A program made the position numbers and the translations under genes. A DNA stretch of 64,000 nucleotides from Lentisphaerae bacterium GWF2_57_35 (lineage in GTDB: Bacteria; Verrucomicrobiota; Kiritimatiellia; CAIQIC01; GWF2-57-35), in the NCBI GenBank assembly GCA_001804865.1, contig MHBK01000051.1, positions 1 to 64,000 of the forward strand. The letters are read 5' to 3'. The notes under the pieces are model-generated. The model did not search any database and was not told the origin of the DNA. It worked only from the letters and a program-made list of their open reading frames with translations. The first letter of the stretch is position 1. Every line of letters begins with the position of its first letter. Shown piece after piece: positions 42,449 to 51,546 of this stretch.

Positions 42449-44277
42449 GAAATAGTAACTCCGTCTTCTTCCGCGGCCATGGGAATGCGTATGACAAACG
42501 TCGTGCCCTGGCCGACTTGCGTCTCGAACCGAATGTCGCCATGATGCTTTTTCACAATGATATTATAGGCCAGGGACAAGCCCTGTCCCGTACCTTTTCC
42601 AACTTCCTTCGTCGTAAAGAATGGGGAGAAGATCTTGGATCGAACGTCTTCCGGAATCCCGGTCCCGTTGTCGGAAATCCGGATTTCCACCACGGCATTG
42701 TCCGCCTGAGTGGCGATGACGATCCTGCCTTTCTGTCCCGGCTTGTCCTTGTTTGCTTCGGCGATGGCCTGTGCGGAGTTCACGATCAAATTCAGCATGA
42801 CCTGGTTGAAATCGCCCGGGAAGCAGCTCACCAGAGGCAGCGAGGAATCGAACCGGGTCTCGATCTCCGCCACGTACTTCCATTCGTTTCGTGCAATGGT
42901 AATGGTCGTTTCGATGGCGTGGTTGATGTCGACCGACGACTTCTCCGTTTCGCCCGGGTGGGAAAATTCCTTCATGGCCCGCACAATGTTCGACACGCGC
43001 TGCATGCCGTCCAACGATTGCTCCAGGGCTTTGGGCACCTCCCGGCGCAGATACTCCACATCGAGCTTTTCTTCGCCTTGCGCCAGGCTTTCCAGCAGGG
43101 TCGTCGAGTCTTCCTTCAGGTGCGATTTCAACTCCCGATACTGCGCGAGCAGCAGGAGAAAATCGCGAAACGCTTCTTGCAGAAATTTCAGATTATCCCC
43201 GACAAACTGAATGGGCGTGTTGATTTCGTGGGCGATGCCCGCCGCCAGATGGCCCACCGACTCCATTTTCTGCGAATGCAACAACTGGCCTTCCAATTTC
43301 TTGCGCTCGGTCAAATCCGTGAAAACGCAGGAAAAGCCGACCACGTTAAACCGGTCATCCAGGGTGGGCGCGCCGCGCAGGAGGATGGGACAGGGTTCGC
43401 CCGTTCCCGTCGTCATCTCGACCTCTCCATCCCAGGCCGCCCCGTTCAACAACGATCGAACGATTTCGCTCGCTTCCTCCGGCTTGGCGAACAACGATTG
43501 CAAGCCCGCTTGCTGGAGCGATTCGAGATTGTGTTTGAACAAATTGCCGAAGGCCATGTTCACATAGAGCGCCTGGCCTTTTTCGCCGGCCAACACCACG
43601 CCGTCGGAGTAGTCCTCCACTGCGGAATATATACGCCGCATCTCCGATTCCGCCTTCACGCGTTCCGTGATGTCGAATTGCACGCCGTCCAGCCAGCGGA
43701 GCCGTCCGGACGCGTCGAAGGCGCCCTGCCCCCGGTCGAAGACCCAGCGAACCTCGCCCTCGCGCGTAATCACCCGATACTCCAGGTTGAACGCATTGCC
43801 GATGGCGGCCGCCTCCCCGACTTTTTGCCGCACCAGGGCCTGATCGTCCGGATGCACGATGTCGAGATGATGGCGGGCGCCGGTCAGGAAATCGGCAGCG
43901 GGAAAACCCGCTAATTCGGCAATCGCATCGCTCACGAACAGCGTCGTGAAAGCCTCGTCGTTCTGAATGCGATAGACCACCCCCGGCAGGTTCGCCAACA
44001 CCGTCCGAAATCGCTCCTCGCTTTCCTGCAAGGCGGAGGTGCGCTCCGCGACAAGACGATTGATCAATTGCTCCCGGGAGGAGAAGCGATAAATCCAATA
44101 CCCGATCGACAGCGTCAGCAGCAACCCGCCGGCCAGGACCAGCCAGGCTTTCCAAATGGGATACGGCTGATAGAAATCCGGCGACGTGAAGGCGGAAGAC
44201 CCGGCCCCGCAGCCCATGACCCCGCACGCGACGAGAAGGCCGCCGAAAAGATATGCCGCATGAGTCGAAGATCTCAA
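42445..44277 (-). CDS. Sensor histidine kinase: membrane anchor, two PAS, HisKA, HATPase
   Basis: The protein is 610 aa. A hydrophobic N-terminus contains MGC that could act as a lipobox. One clear TM lies at ~43-63 with a very short periplasmic part. PAS-1 (~90-205) ends [12 protein letters not shown] and PAS-2 (~215-325) ends [10 protein letters not shown]. HisKA has H350 in [12 protein letters not shown] long linker precedes the HATPase ([33 protein letters not shown]). It is translationally coupled to the receiver-HDOD gene downstream. The sensed signal is probably cytoplasmic. Confidence 0.88.
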   Translation of the reverse strand: MRSSTHAAYLFGGLLVACGVMGCGAGSSAFTSPDFYQPYPIWKAWLVLAGGLLLTLSIGYWIYRFSSREQLINRLVAERTSALQESEERFRTVLANLPGVVYRIQNDEAFTTLFVSDAIAELAGFPAADFLTGARHHLDIVHPDDQALVRQKVGEAAAIGNAFNLEYRVITREGEVRWVFDRGQGAFDASGRLRWLDGVQFDITERVKAESEMRRIYSAVEDYSDGVVLAGEKGQALYVNMAFGNLFKHNLESLQQAGLQSLFAKPEEASEIVRSLLNGAAWDGEVEMTTGTGEPCPILLRGAPTLDDRFNVVGFSCVFTDLTERKKLEGQLLHSQKMESVGHLAAGIAHEINTPIQFVGDNLKFLQEAFRDFLLLLAQYRELKSHLKEDSTTLLESLAQGEEKLDVEYLRREVPKALEQSLDGMQRVSNIVRAMKEFSHPGETEKSSVDINHAIETTITIARNEWKYVAEIETRFDSSLPLVSCFPGDFNQVMLNLIVNSAQAIAEANKDKPGQKGRIVIATQADNAVVEIRISDNGTGIPEDVRSKIFSPFFTTKEVGKGTGQGLSLAYNIIVKKHHGDIRFETQVGQGTTFVIRIPMAAEEDGVTIS

Positions 44278-44383
44278 GAAGCTCCTTCGATTTTGTTGTG
44301 CGGAAACGGATTAGGCTGTGGGACGGGTTTCATTATTTATCTGATTCAGGCTTAACGCTCCCTGAAACCCTCGGACAAGCCTG

Positions 44384-45895
44384 CTATAGAATCTCCTTGA
44401 TCTTCAGATCCAACTTATCCAATGAAAACGGTTTGCGCAAGATATTGCCGCGGGCAACCCATTCGGGATCGATGAGTCCGTCGATTTGATCCGAAACGAA
44501 CAGGGTTTTCAAGGTTTGATGCGTTGGCAACAGTTTTCTCATAAGAGTTTCGCCGCTCATATCCGGCATCGCGAGGTCTGCGATCAGCAACTCCACGGGC
44601 TTGTTTTGCTTCCCCGCTTGTTCGATCGCCTCTTCGCCGCTGCCGGCTTGCACTACATCATACCCACGACCTTCAAGGAAATGAACGATTAAATGGCGCA
44701 ACAATTCTTCTTCCACAGCGATCAAGACCGTTTTGCTGTCCGGCGGCCGGCCGGCGGACAGGGAACTCTCGCTCTCCGCCCGGGGCAAATACAGCGTAAA
44801 GACGGCGCCCTGCCCCAACTTGCTGGCCACTTCCACATGGCCCCGATTCTGTTTGACGATTCCGTAGACAGTCGACAGGCCCAAGCCCGTCCCCTTATCC
44901 TTGCCTTTGGTCGTGAAAAACGGTTCGAACAAGTGCGACAGCGTGTGCTTGTCCATCCCCTGGCCGTCGTCGCGCACGATCAACTGCACATAAGGACCAG
45001 AAGCCAGGTCGTGCAGTTGCCGGGCTTCGTCCGTCCCGATTTCGGCATTGGCTGTTTCGACCGACAGGCGTCCGCCGTTCGGCATGGCGTCGCAGGCGTT
45101 AACGACCAGATTCATCAAAACCTGCTGAATGTGCGACGGATCGGCTCGAATCCAGTCCAACTCCGGCGCCAGCCGGGTGCTCAGCTCCACGGTCTTGGGA
45201 ATCAGCCGGCGAAGGATCTTTTCAAAATCCTGGATGACGGCATTCAGGTTGAGGAGCAAGGGTTGGATCGGCTGGCGGCGGCTGAAAGCCAGCAATTGAT
45301 GCGTCAACTCGGACGCATGTTCGCGCGCGGAACGGATTTCGAGCACAAGACTTCGGCGGGGATCCGACGGGAATAAATCCTGCAGCAGGAGATCGCAGCA
45401 GCCGTTGATTACGCTCAACAGGTTGTTAAAATCGTGGGCGATGCCGCCGGCCATTTGCCCGATCGTCTCCAGTTTCTGCGCCTGTTGAAGCTGCGCCTCG
45501 ATCATCTTGCTGTCCTCCTTCAGCTTCTTCTGTTCCAGGGCTCGCTTGACCGCCTCGCCCAGCCGGGCCGGGCGATCTTTGAGCAGATAATCGGAGGCGC
45601 CATGCCTCATGCATTCGACGGCGGCCTCCTCCCCGAGAGAGCCCGTGACGACGATAAACGGGATGTCCACCTCGGCTTCCTGCAACCGCAACAGCGCCTG
45701 AAGGGCGTTGTATTGAGGCAGCGAATAATCGGCCAGAACGAGGTCCGGCTTGTCGTTCAAGGCGTCAACAAAATCCTCCTCGTTCTCCACGCGACGGCTC
45801 TCGCATTCGAACCCGGCGCGCGCCAGCTCGTGGAGCAGCAATTCGGCGTCCGTCGGATTGTCCTCCAGAATCAGCAGCTTCAACTTCGTCGTCAT
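44384..45895 (-). CDS. Receiver-kinase-receiver hybrid (soluble)
   Basis: The protein is 503 aa with no TM. The N-terminal receiver has D56 in LVLADYSLP. HisKA has H154 in GGIAHDFNNLL. The HATPase has LMNLVVNACDAMPNGG and GTGLGLSTVYGIV. The C-terminal receiver (~390-503) has Asp in LLIADLAMPDMSG. Its start overlaps the stop of the single receiver upstream by 4 nt. The layout suggests a relay node fed by that receiver or the membrane kinase beyond it. Confidence 0.88.
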   Translation of the reverse strand: MTTKLKLLILEDNPTDAELLLHELARAGFECESRRVENEEDFVDALNDKPDLVLADYSLPQYNALQALLRLQEAEVDIPFIVVTGSLGEEAAVECMRHGASDYLLKDRPARLGEAVKRALEQKKLKEDSKMIEAQLQQAQKLETIGQMAGGIAHDFNNLLSVINGCCDLLLQDLFPSDPRRSLVLEIRSAREHASELTHQLLAFSRRQPIQPLLLNLNAVIQDFEKILRRLIPKTVELSTRLAPELDWIRADPSHIQQVLMNLVVNACDAMPNGGRLSVETANAEIGTDEARQLHDLASGPYVQLIVRDDGQGMDKHTLSHLFEPFFTTKGKDKGTGLGLSTVYGIVKQNRGHVEVASKLGQGAVFTLYLPRAESESSLSAGRPPDSKTVLIAVEEELLRHLIVHFLEGRGYDVVQAGSGEEAIEQAGKQNKPVELLIADLAMPDMSGETLMRKLLPTHQTLKTLFVSDQIDGLIDPEWVARGNILRKPFSLDKLDLKIKEIL

Positions 45896-46344
45896 GGACT
45901 ACTCCCCGGCTTGGGGGGCTCGTTCAACAGCAGCCAATACAGCCCCAGCTGCCGAACCGCCTCGGCAAACTGCTCGAAATCCACGGGCTTGACAATGTAG
46001 CTGTTGACGCCCAAATGATAGCTTTCCACAATGTCCTTTTCTTCCCGTGACGTGGTCAGGACGACCACCGGTATGGCCTGGGTGAGTTCGCTGGTCTTCA
46101 GCTTGCGCAGCACTTCCAGGCCGTCCACCTTGGGCAGCTTCAGATCCAGAAGGATCACCTTGGGCGGTACGTTTTTGGGTTGCCCGGCGCCTGGCTCCGA
46201 GCCAAAGAAATACTCCAGGGCCTCGGAGCCGTCCCGGGCAATCTGGACGCGATTGGCCACCTTGTATCGGCGAAGCGCATGCAGCGTCAGTTCGACGTCG
46301 CTCGGGTTATCGTCCACCAGCAGAATCTCAATGTGCTCTTTCAT
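45892..46344 (-). CDS. Single-domain response regulator (Rcp1-like)
   Basis: The protein is 150 aa. It has ILLVDDNPSDVELTLHALRR, a phospho-acceptor Asp in VILLDLKLPKVDG, and VVVLTTSREEKDI...VNSYIVKPVDFEQF. The layout matches the Rcp1 subfamily that partners phytochrome-like kinases. The kinase 55 bp upstream has a Cph1-like catalytic part, which fits. It overlaps the next gene by 4 nt. Confidence 0.92.
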   Translation of the reverse strand: MKEHIEILLVDDNPSDVELTLHALRRYKVANRVQIARDGSEALEYFFGSEPGAGQPKNVPPKVILLDLKLPKVDGLEVLRKLKTSELTQAIPVVVLTTSREEKDIVESYHLGVNSYIVKPVDFEQFAEAVRQLGLYWLLLNEPPKPGSSP

Positions 46345-46399
46345 TTGTTCCTTTTGCCCGTCCCTTTGTTTACCCGTCGGACGACAGCCTCTTTTCGAA

Positions 46400-48577
46400 T
46401 CATATGTTCATCTCGTCCACACCGCCCGAAACCGTCGCATCCGGAAGCGTGAAATAGAACGTCGCGCCTTCGTTGACTTTCCCTTCCGCCCAAGCGAGCC
46501 CTCCATGACGCTGGACAATTCGCTGCACAATGGCCAGCCCCACGCCGGTCCCTTCGTATTCTTCGACGCGATGCAACCGCTGAAAAACTCCGAACAGCTT
46601 TTGCTTATATTGCATATCGAAACCGACGCCATTATCCCTTACATAGCAAACGGAAACTCCATTCTTTCGATAGCTGCCGATTTCGATGACGGCCTTTTCC
46701 TTTTTGCGGGTGAACTTCAGGGCATTCGACAGCAGATTGACGAACACTTGCTTCATCAAAGCCGGATCGACCTGAGCGGTCGGAAGGCGTCCCACCACCC
46801 ACTCGACCTGCCGGGTTCCCGCCTCCGCCCGCTGGTCTTTGACGATACTGTTGACAAGACTCGAAAAGTCCACGGCTTGACGATTCAACAACTGCCGCCC
46901 CAACCTTGAAAAATCCAGCAGGGCGTCGATCAACTGCCCCATCTGGCAGGCGTTTTCCTGAATCAGGCGGAGGTAGCGCCGCCCGTCTTCGGAAAACGTC
47001 GTTTCATATTCCTCCTGCAGGATGCGGGCAAACCCGTTGATGCCCCGCAACGGCGCGCGCAGGTCGTGCGAGATGGTATAGGAAAAGGCCTCCAACTCGC
47101 GGTTGGCGGTCTCCAGTTGGGCCGTGCGCTCGCTCACCCGGCGCTCTAATTCCCGATGCAGACGCGTCACCTCGTCTTCGGCTCTTTTCCGGTCCGAAAC
47201 GTCGTTGTAAAGAGCCACCACCTCGCCGGAGGGAAGCTTGTAGACGTAGTTTTCCACCCACTCGCTCAGCCGGTTGTCCTGATACAACGTCAGAACCTGG
47301 TGCTCGGGCGCGCCGCTTTTCCACACCCGCTGAAGCACCGCAAAAAGTCCCATGGACCGGATGCAGGGAAACACCTCCAACACGCTCCGTCCGACGACGT
47401 CCTTCCGGGCGACGCGGCTGAACTTTTCCCCGGCCCGGTTGATGTCGTCGATCACAAAATCTTCGCCTTGCTGCGCCGGTCGGTAGACCACCACGCCGCA
47501 ACTCATGTGCTCGAAAAGCTGGTGCAAGCGCTCTTCGCTTTCGTTCAACGTGCGCTCGTAAAAGCCGGTCGCCCACCGCTGCCGCCACATCGACCAGGCC
47601 AGGAGCGCCGCCGCCACGATGCCGGCCAAGACCGTCGCAATATACCGGGCCTGCGCCCGCAAGAGGGCGTTCGCCTCGACGATCGTTACCTGCGCCACCA
47701 GATGCCAGGACGTGTCCGGAACCGGCCGGATCGCGGCATACACCCGCCGGCCGCGACGATCGGATCCCTTCACAAATCCCGTCTGCCCCCGTACCGCCAT
47801 CGCCGCGGGCAGCGCCGGATCGGAGGCAGAAAGATTCAACGCCTGCGATGCGCCGGACGGAGTTCGCGATTCGTGCAGATAAGCGACCGAGTCGTTTTCT
47901 TTCCGCACCAGCAGCGACTCTCCGGCGCGACTATGGCTCGGCCACCACCGGATCAGAGGGAACAGAAAGACTCGGGGATCGACCCGCAAAAGAATAACCG
48001 CCGCGGCCGGAGGCTGCGCATCCTGAGGCGGCAGCACCGGGATCAGCAGATCCAGACAACAAAGATCCGCATCCCGCGACCGGCGGATATCGGTGAAAAG
48101 AACGACGCCCTGCTTGGCGCATTCGCCGATCAAGGGAAGCTCGTCGACGCTCAACCCCTCGTCTTCAGGATGCACGACCGCCAGGATTTTCCCGGCCGGG
48201 TCGAGAAGCATCGCATTCCGGTACTGCGCATTCACCGTCAGCGAAGACAGCCACTCCAGCGTGGTCGCGTCGACGGCGCCGGCGTCCGTCCGGGCCATCC
48301 GCTTCGTCACCCAATCGCGGACCAGCGGATTGGCTTTAATCGACTCCGCATCCGCCAGCCGGGCCTTCCGCCAGCGCACGATTTGATCCGCCTTCAACTC
48401 GGCCATGGCCTCCAATTCGTCCCGGGTTTGCCGGATAAACACGGCTTTTTGCCGGACGAAGTACAACCAAGCCGCCAAACCCAGCGAAACGAGCATCAAT
48501 CCAAAGACGATCCAGGGAAGCCATAACCGGACCGGCGGCCTCTTCGACGAGCCTTCGGATTCCCTTGCGTTTGCCAT
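46400..48577 (-). CDS. Membrane sensor histidine kinase with Cache-like sensor, PAS and Cph1-type kinase core
   Basis: The protein is 725 aa. TM1 lies at ~20-42, a large periplasmic Cache-like domain follows (~45-305), and TM2 is at ~312-332. PAS spans ~350-465, then a coiled coil and HisKA with H504 in SYTISHDLRAPL. The HATPase has LLSNALKFTRKK, DNGVGFDMQY and GTGVGLAIVQRIV. It is the first gene of the minus-strand signalling group, divergent from the CheB-CheR fusion. The 260-bp region between them contains one copy of the 91-bp repeat. Confidence 0.9.
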   Translation of the reverse strand: MANARESEGSSKRPPVRLWLPWIVFGLMLVSLGLAAWLYFVRQKAVFIRQTRDELEAMAELKADQIVRWRKARLADAESIKANPLVRDWVTKRMARTDAGAVDATTLEWLSSLTVNAQYRNAMLLDPAGKILAVVHPEDEGLSVDELPLIGECAKQGVVLFTDIRRSRDADLCCLDLLIPVLPPQDAQPPAAAVILLRVDPRVFLFPLIRWWPSHSRAGESLLVRKENDSVAYLHESRTPSGASQALNLSASDPALPAAMAVRGQTGFVKGSDRRGRRVYAAIRPVPDTSWHLVAQVTIVEANALLRAQARYIATVLAGIVAAALLAWSMWRQRWATGFYERTLNESEERLHQLFEHMSCGVVVYRPAQQGEDFVIDDINRAGEKFSRVARKDVVGRSVLEVFPCIRSMGLFAVLQRVWKSGAPEHQVLTLYQDNRLSEWVENYVYKLPSGEVVALYNDVSDRKRAEDEVTRLHRELERRVSERTAQLETANRELEAFSYTISHDLRAPLRGINGFARILQEEYETTFSEDGRRYLRLIQENACQMGQLIDALLDFSRLGRQLLNRQAVDFSSLVNSIVKDQRAEAGTRQVEWVVGRLPTAQVDPALMKQVFVNLLSNALKFTRKKEKAVIEIGSYRKNGVSVCYVRDNGVGFDMQYKQKLFGVFQRLHRVEEYEGTGVGLAIVQRIVQRHGGLAWAEGKVNEGATFYFTLPDATVSGGVDEMNI

Positions 48578-48587
48578 GTGAACACAC

Positions 48588-48678
48588 CCTTATCCCTGTC
48601 CTCACGAGCCAATCTTTACATCTAAGAAAATACGTCATAAAACGAAGAACTCAATGCATGGCAAAGACTCGTTATTCG
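48588..48678. repeat. 91-bp direct repeat, copy A
   Basis: It matches 53307-53397 at 84 of 91 positions with no gaps and in the same orientation. It includes ATCTTTACATCTAAGAAA and ATAAAACGAAGAACTCAATG, and ends GACTCGTTATTCG. It lies between the divergent kinase and CheB-CheR genes, 10 bp upstream of the kinase start. Five of the seven differences change the amino acid in the only shared frame, so it is not a conserved coding region. Confidence 0.85.
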
Positions 48679-48837
48679 TCTGCCGTGAACTCACCCCCGG
48701 CAAAAAAGGGGGTCTTCTTGAAAGCTTATAAAGTTGTATCGCAGAAACACCTGAAGTACTTTTCAGGGAAGAAGCATTAACCATTTAAGCCGTTAGGACC
48801 ACGACCTTGGCTTCTTCTATGGGAACAGGAACAACAC

Positions 48838-51531
48838 ATGAAGAAAAGCGCAACACCCCAACTCAGGCAGAGTAAACCGGCCAAGCCTGTGCCGCAGGAA
48901 AAGCCTGCGCCGTATTCGAGCGATTCGTTCCCCATCGTTGGCATTGGCGCCTCCGCCGGCGGGCTGGAGGCCTTGGAACAGTTCCTGGGACATGTGCCGG
49001 CGGACAGCGGCATGGCGTTTGTCATCGTCCAGCATCTGGATCCGACGCGCAAGGGCATCATGCCCGAACTGCTTCAGCGCGTTACGAGTCTGAAGGTGCT
49101 CCAGGTCAAGGATCGCACCCGGGTCCAGCCGAACTTCGTCTATGTGATTCCGCCGAACAAAGATATGTCCATCCTGAAGGGGCACTTGTATTTGCTCTCG
49201 CCGACGGAGCCGCGCGGGCTGCGCCTCCCGATCGATTATTTTTTCCGTTCCCTGGCGCAGGACCGGCAGGATCTGAGCGTGGGCGTCATCCTTTCGGGCA
49301 TGGGCTCCGACGGAACCCTGGGCCTGCGGGCCATCAAGGAGAAAGCGGGCGTGGTGCTGGTGCAGGAGCCGGCGACGGCCAAATACGACAGCATGCCGCG
49401 CAGCGCCATCGACGCGGGGCTGGCCGATATCGTCGCTCCGGCAGACGCCCTGCCTGAAAAGATCCTCGCCTATCTGCGGCATGTTCCGCTCATCGCCAAG
49501 CCGGAACTGGCCATGACGGATAACAATCAGAGCGCATTGGAAAAAATCGTCATCCTGCTTCGCGCTCGCACGGGCCACGACTTTTCGCTTTATAAACAGA
49601 ATACCCTCTACCGCCGCATCGAGCGCCGCATGGGGATTCACCAGTTCGGAAAGATTGGCTCCTATGTCCGGTACTTGCAGGAGAACAGCCAGGAGTTGGA
49701 TTTGCTCTTCAAGGAGCTGTTGATTGGCGTGACGAACTTTTTTCGCGATCCCGCCGCGTGGGAGCAGTTGCGCGAGCAGACGATTCCGGCGCTGCTGGCC
49801 GACCGGACCTCCGGTCACGTGCTGCGGGCCTGGGCGCCCGGCTGCTCAACCGGGGAGGAAGCCTACTCCCTCGCCATCGTGTTCAAAGAAGCCTTGGAAC
49901 GGCAAATACCGCCTAAAGGGAATTTTTCCCTGCAAATCTATGCCACCGACCTCGATACGGACGCGATCGGCAAGGCCCGCCAAGGCTTCTTTCCCGACAA
50001 TATAGCCGCCGATGTGTCCCCGGAGAGGCTGAGCCGTTTCTTTGTCAAAGAAGAAGGCGGCTATCGGATCGGAAAGGAAATCAGGGGCATGGTGATTTTT
50101 GCGCCGCAAAACCTCGTTATGGACCCTCCCTTCACCAAGTTGGATATCCTGAGCTGCCGCAACCTGCTGATCTATCTCTCCCCCGAAGTTCAGAAAAAAC
50201 TTTTTCCTGTTTTTCATTACAGCCTGAAGTCTAATGGAATTCTTTTTCTTGGCAGCGCGGAGTCGATCGGCGACTTTTCCGATCTGTTCTCGCCCCTTCA
50301 CGTCAAGTCCAGGATCTTTCGACGCAGAGAGGTGTCCATTAAGCAGGAGCCGGTTGACTTTCCCCCATCGTTTAACAGCGCTTCGGCGGGCGAGCCCCCG
50401 GCCCGCCCCGCGCCGAAACCGTCCGCAAATCTTCAGACGTTGGCGGATCAACTGGTGCTCCAGCATTATTCCCCGTCGACCGTGCTCGTCAACGACAAGG
50501 GCGACATCCTGTATATCAGCGGCCGGACGGGCCAATATCTGGAACCGGCGGCCGGCAAAGCCAACTGGAACATTTTCGTCATGGCTCGCGAAGGGCTTCG
50601 TTATGAAATCGGCGGCGCTTTCCAGAAGGCGCTCCGGCAAAAAGACGCGGTGACGCTCCGGGGCCTCAAAGTGGAATCCAAAGGCGGAGCGCAGTTCGTG
50701 GATGTCACCGTGCGGACCCTCGAGGACGAGGAGCCGCTTCGGGGACTGGTGATGATCGTTTTTAAAGACGTGAAGGCTCCAGTGGACCCCAAGGCGGCCG
50801 GAGGAGCGCGGAAAAAAACCGCCCGCAACGCCCGTGTGGTCGAACTGGAGCGGGAACTCCAGCGGCTTCGAGGGGAAGTACAAAACGCCCGGGAAGAAAT
50901 GCAGAGTTCGCAGGAGGAACTCCTGTCCGCCAACGAGGAGTTGCAGTCGACGAATGAAGAACTCCAATCCACCAACGAGGAACTCACCACCTCCAAGGAA
51001 GAGATGCAGTCGTTGAACGAGGAACTCCAGACGGTCAATGCCGAGTTGCAAAACAAGGTGGACGAACTCTCCCGAACCAACAACGACATGAAGAACCTGC
51101 TCAACAGCACAGATATTGCCACCTTGTTTCTGGATAACGAACTTCGGGTGCGGCGGTTTACCCCCAAGGTGACGAAAATCATCAAACTCATTCCGGGCGA
51201 CATCGGCCGTCCGGTCACCGACCTGGCCTCGGCGCTGCATTATCCGGATTTGGTGGAAGACGCCCGAGAGGTCTTGCGAACGCTGGTCTTCACGGAAAAA
51301 CCGGTCGCCACCGAGAATGGCCGCTGGTTTTCCGTACGCATTATGCCGTATCGCACGTTGGACGATCGCATCGACGGCGTGGTGATCACCTTTTCGGACA
51401 TCACCGTGGCCAAGTCGCTCGAGGCGGAATTGCGCAAAGAGCAAGCCAACCTGAAAACCCGCCTCACCAGTCAAGACGCAGACATTGCGACTCACAAGAG
51501 AAAAGTGCAGGCAGGAACCGGCAAGGATTAA
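48838..51531 (+). CDS. CheB-CheR-PAS fusion protein
   Basis: The protein is 897 aa. The CheB methylesterase domain (30-220) has catalytic Ser39 (GIGASAGG), His66 (VQHLDP) and Asp158 (GMGSDGT). The CheR domain (230-490) has RRIERRM, NFFRDPAAWEQL, WAPGCSTGEEAYS and FCRN-type SCRNLLIYL. A degenerate PAS is followed by a long coiled coil with repeated S-x-NEEL-x-S-TNEEL units (~680-750) and a final PAS (~755-870). Such fusions modify receptors or signal to kinases. No MCP, CheA or CheW gene is nearby. A PAS kinase follows 15 bp downstream. Confidence 0.93.
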   Translation: MKKSATPQLRQSKPAKPVPQEKPAPYSSDSFPIVGIGASAGGLEALEQFLGHVPADSGMAFVIVQHLDPTRKGIMPELLQRVTSLKVLQVKDRTRVQPNFVYVIPPNKDMSILKGHLYLLSPTEPRGLRLPIDYFFRSLAQDRQDLSVGVILSGMGSDGTLGLRAIKEKAGVVLVQEPATAKYDSMPRSAIDAGLADIVAPADALPEKILAYLRHVPLIAKPELAMTDNNQSALEKIVILLRARTGHDFSLYKQNTLYRRIERRMGIHQFGKIGSYVRYLQENSQELDLLFKELLIGVTNFFRDPAAWEQLREQTIPALLADRTSGHVLRAWAPGCSTGEEAYSLAIVFKEALERQIPPKGNFSLQIYATDLDTDAIGKARQGFFPDNIAADVSPERLSRFFVKEEGGYRIGKEIRGMVIFAPQNLVMDPPFTKLDILSCRNLLIYLSPEVQKKLFPVFHYSLKSNGILFLGSAESIGDFSDLFSPLHVKSRIFRRREVSIKQEPVDFPPSFNSASAGEPPARPAPKPSANLQTLADQLVLQHYSPSTVLVNDKGDILYISGRTGQYLEPAAGKANWNIFVMAREGLRYEIGGAFQKALRQKDAVTLRGLKVESKGGAQFVDVTVRTLEDEEPLRGLVMIVFKDVKAPVDPKAAGGARKKTARNARVVELERELQRLRGEVQNAREEMQSSQEELLSANEELQSTNEELQSTNEELTTSKEEMQSLNEELQTVNAELQNKVDELSRTNNDMKNLLNSTDIATLFLDNELRVRRFTPKVTKIIKLIPGDIGRPVTDLASALHYPDLVEDAREVLRTLVFTEKPVATENGRWFSVRIMPYRTLDDRIDGVVITFSDITVAKSLEAELRKEQANLKTRLTSQDADIATHKRKVQAGTGKD

Positions 51532-51546
51532 CGGAACGGTTGAGAC

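Noticed and set aside
48565..48780. Small ORF across copy A of the 91-bp repeat, with a counterpart in copy B
   Set aside because: Substitutions between the copies change five amino acids for seven nucleotide differences, so there is no sign of protein-level conservation.
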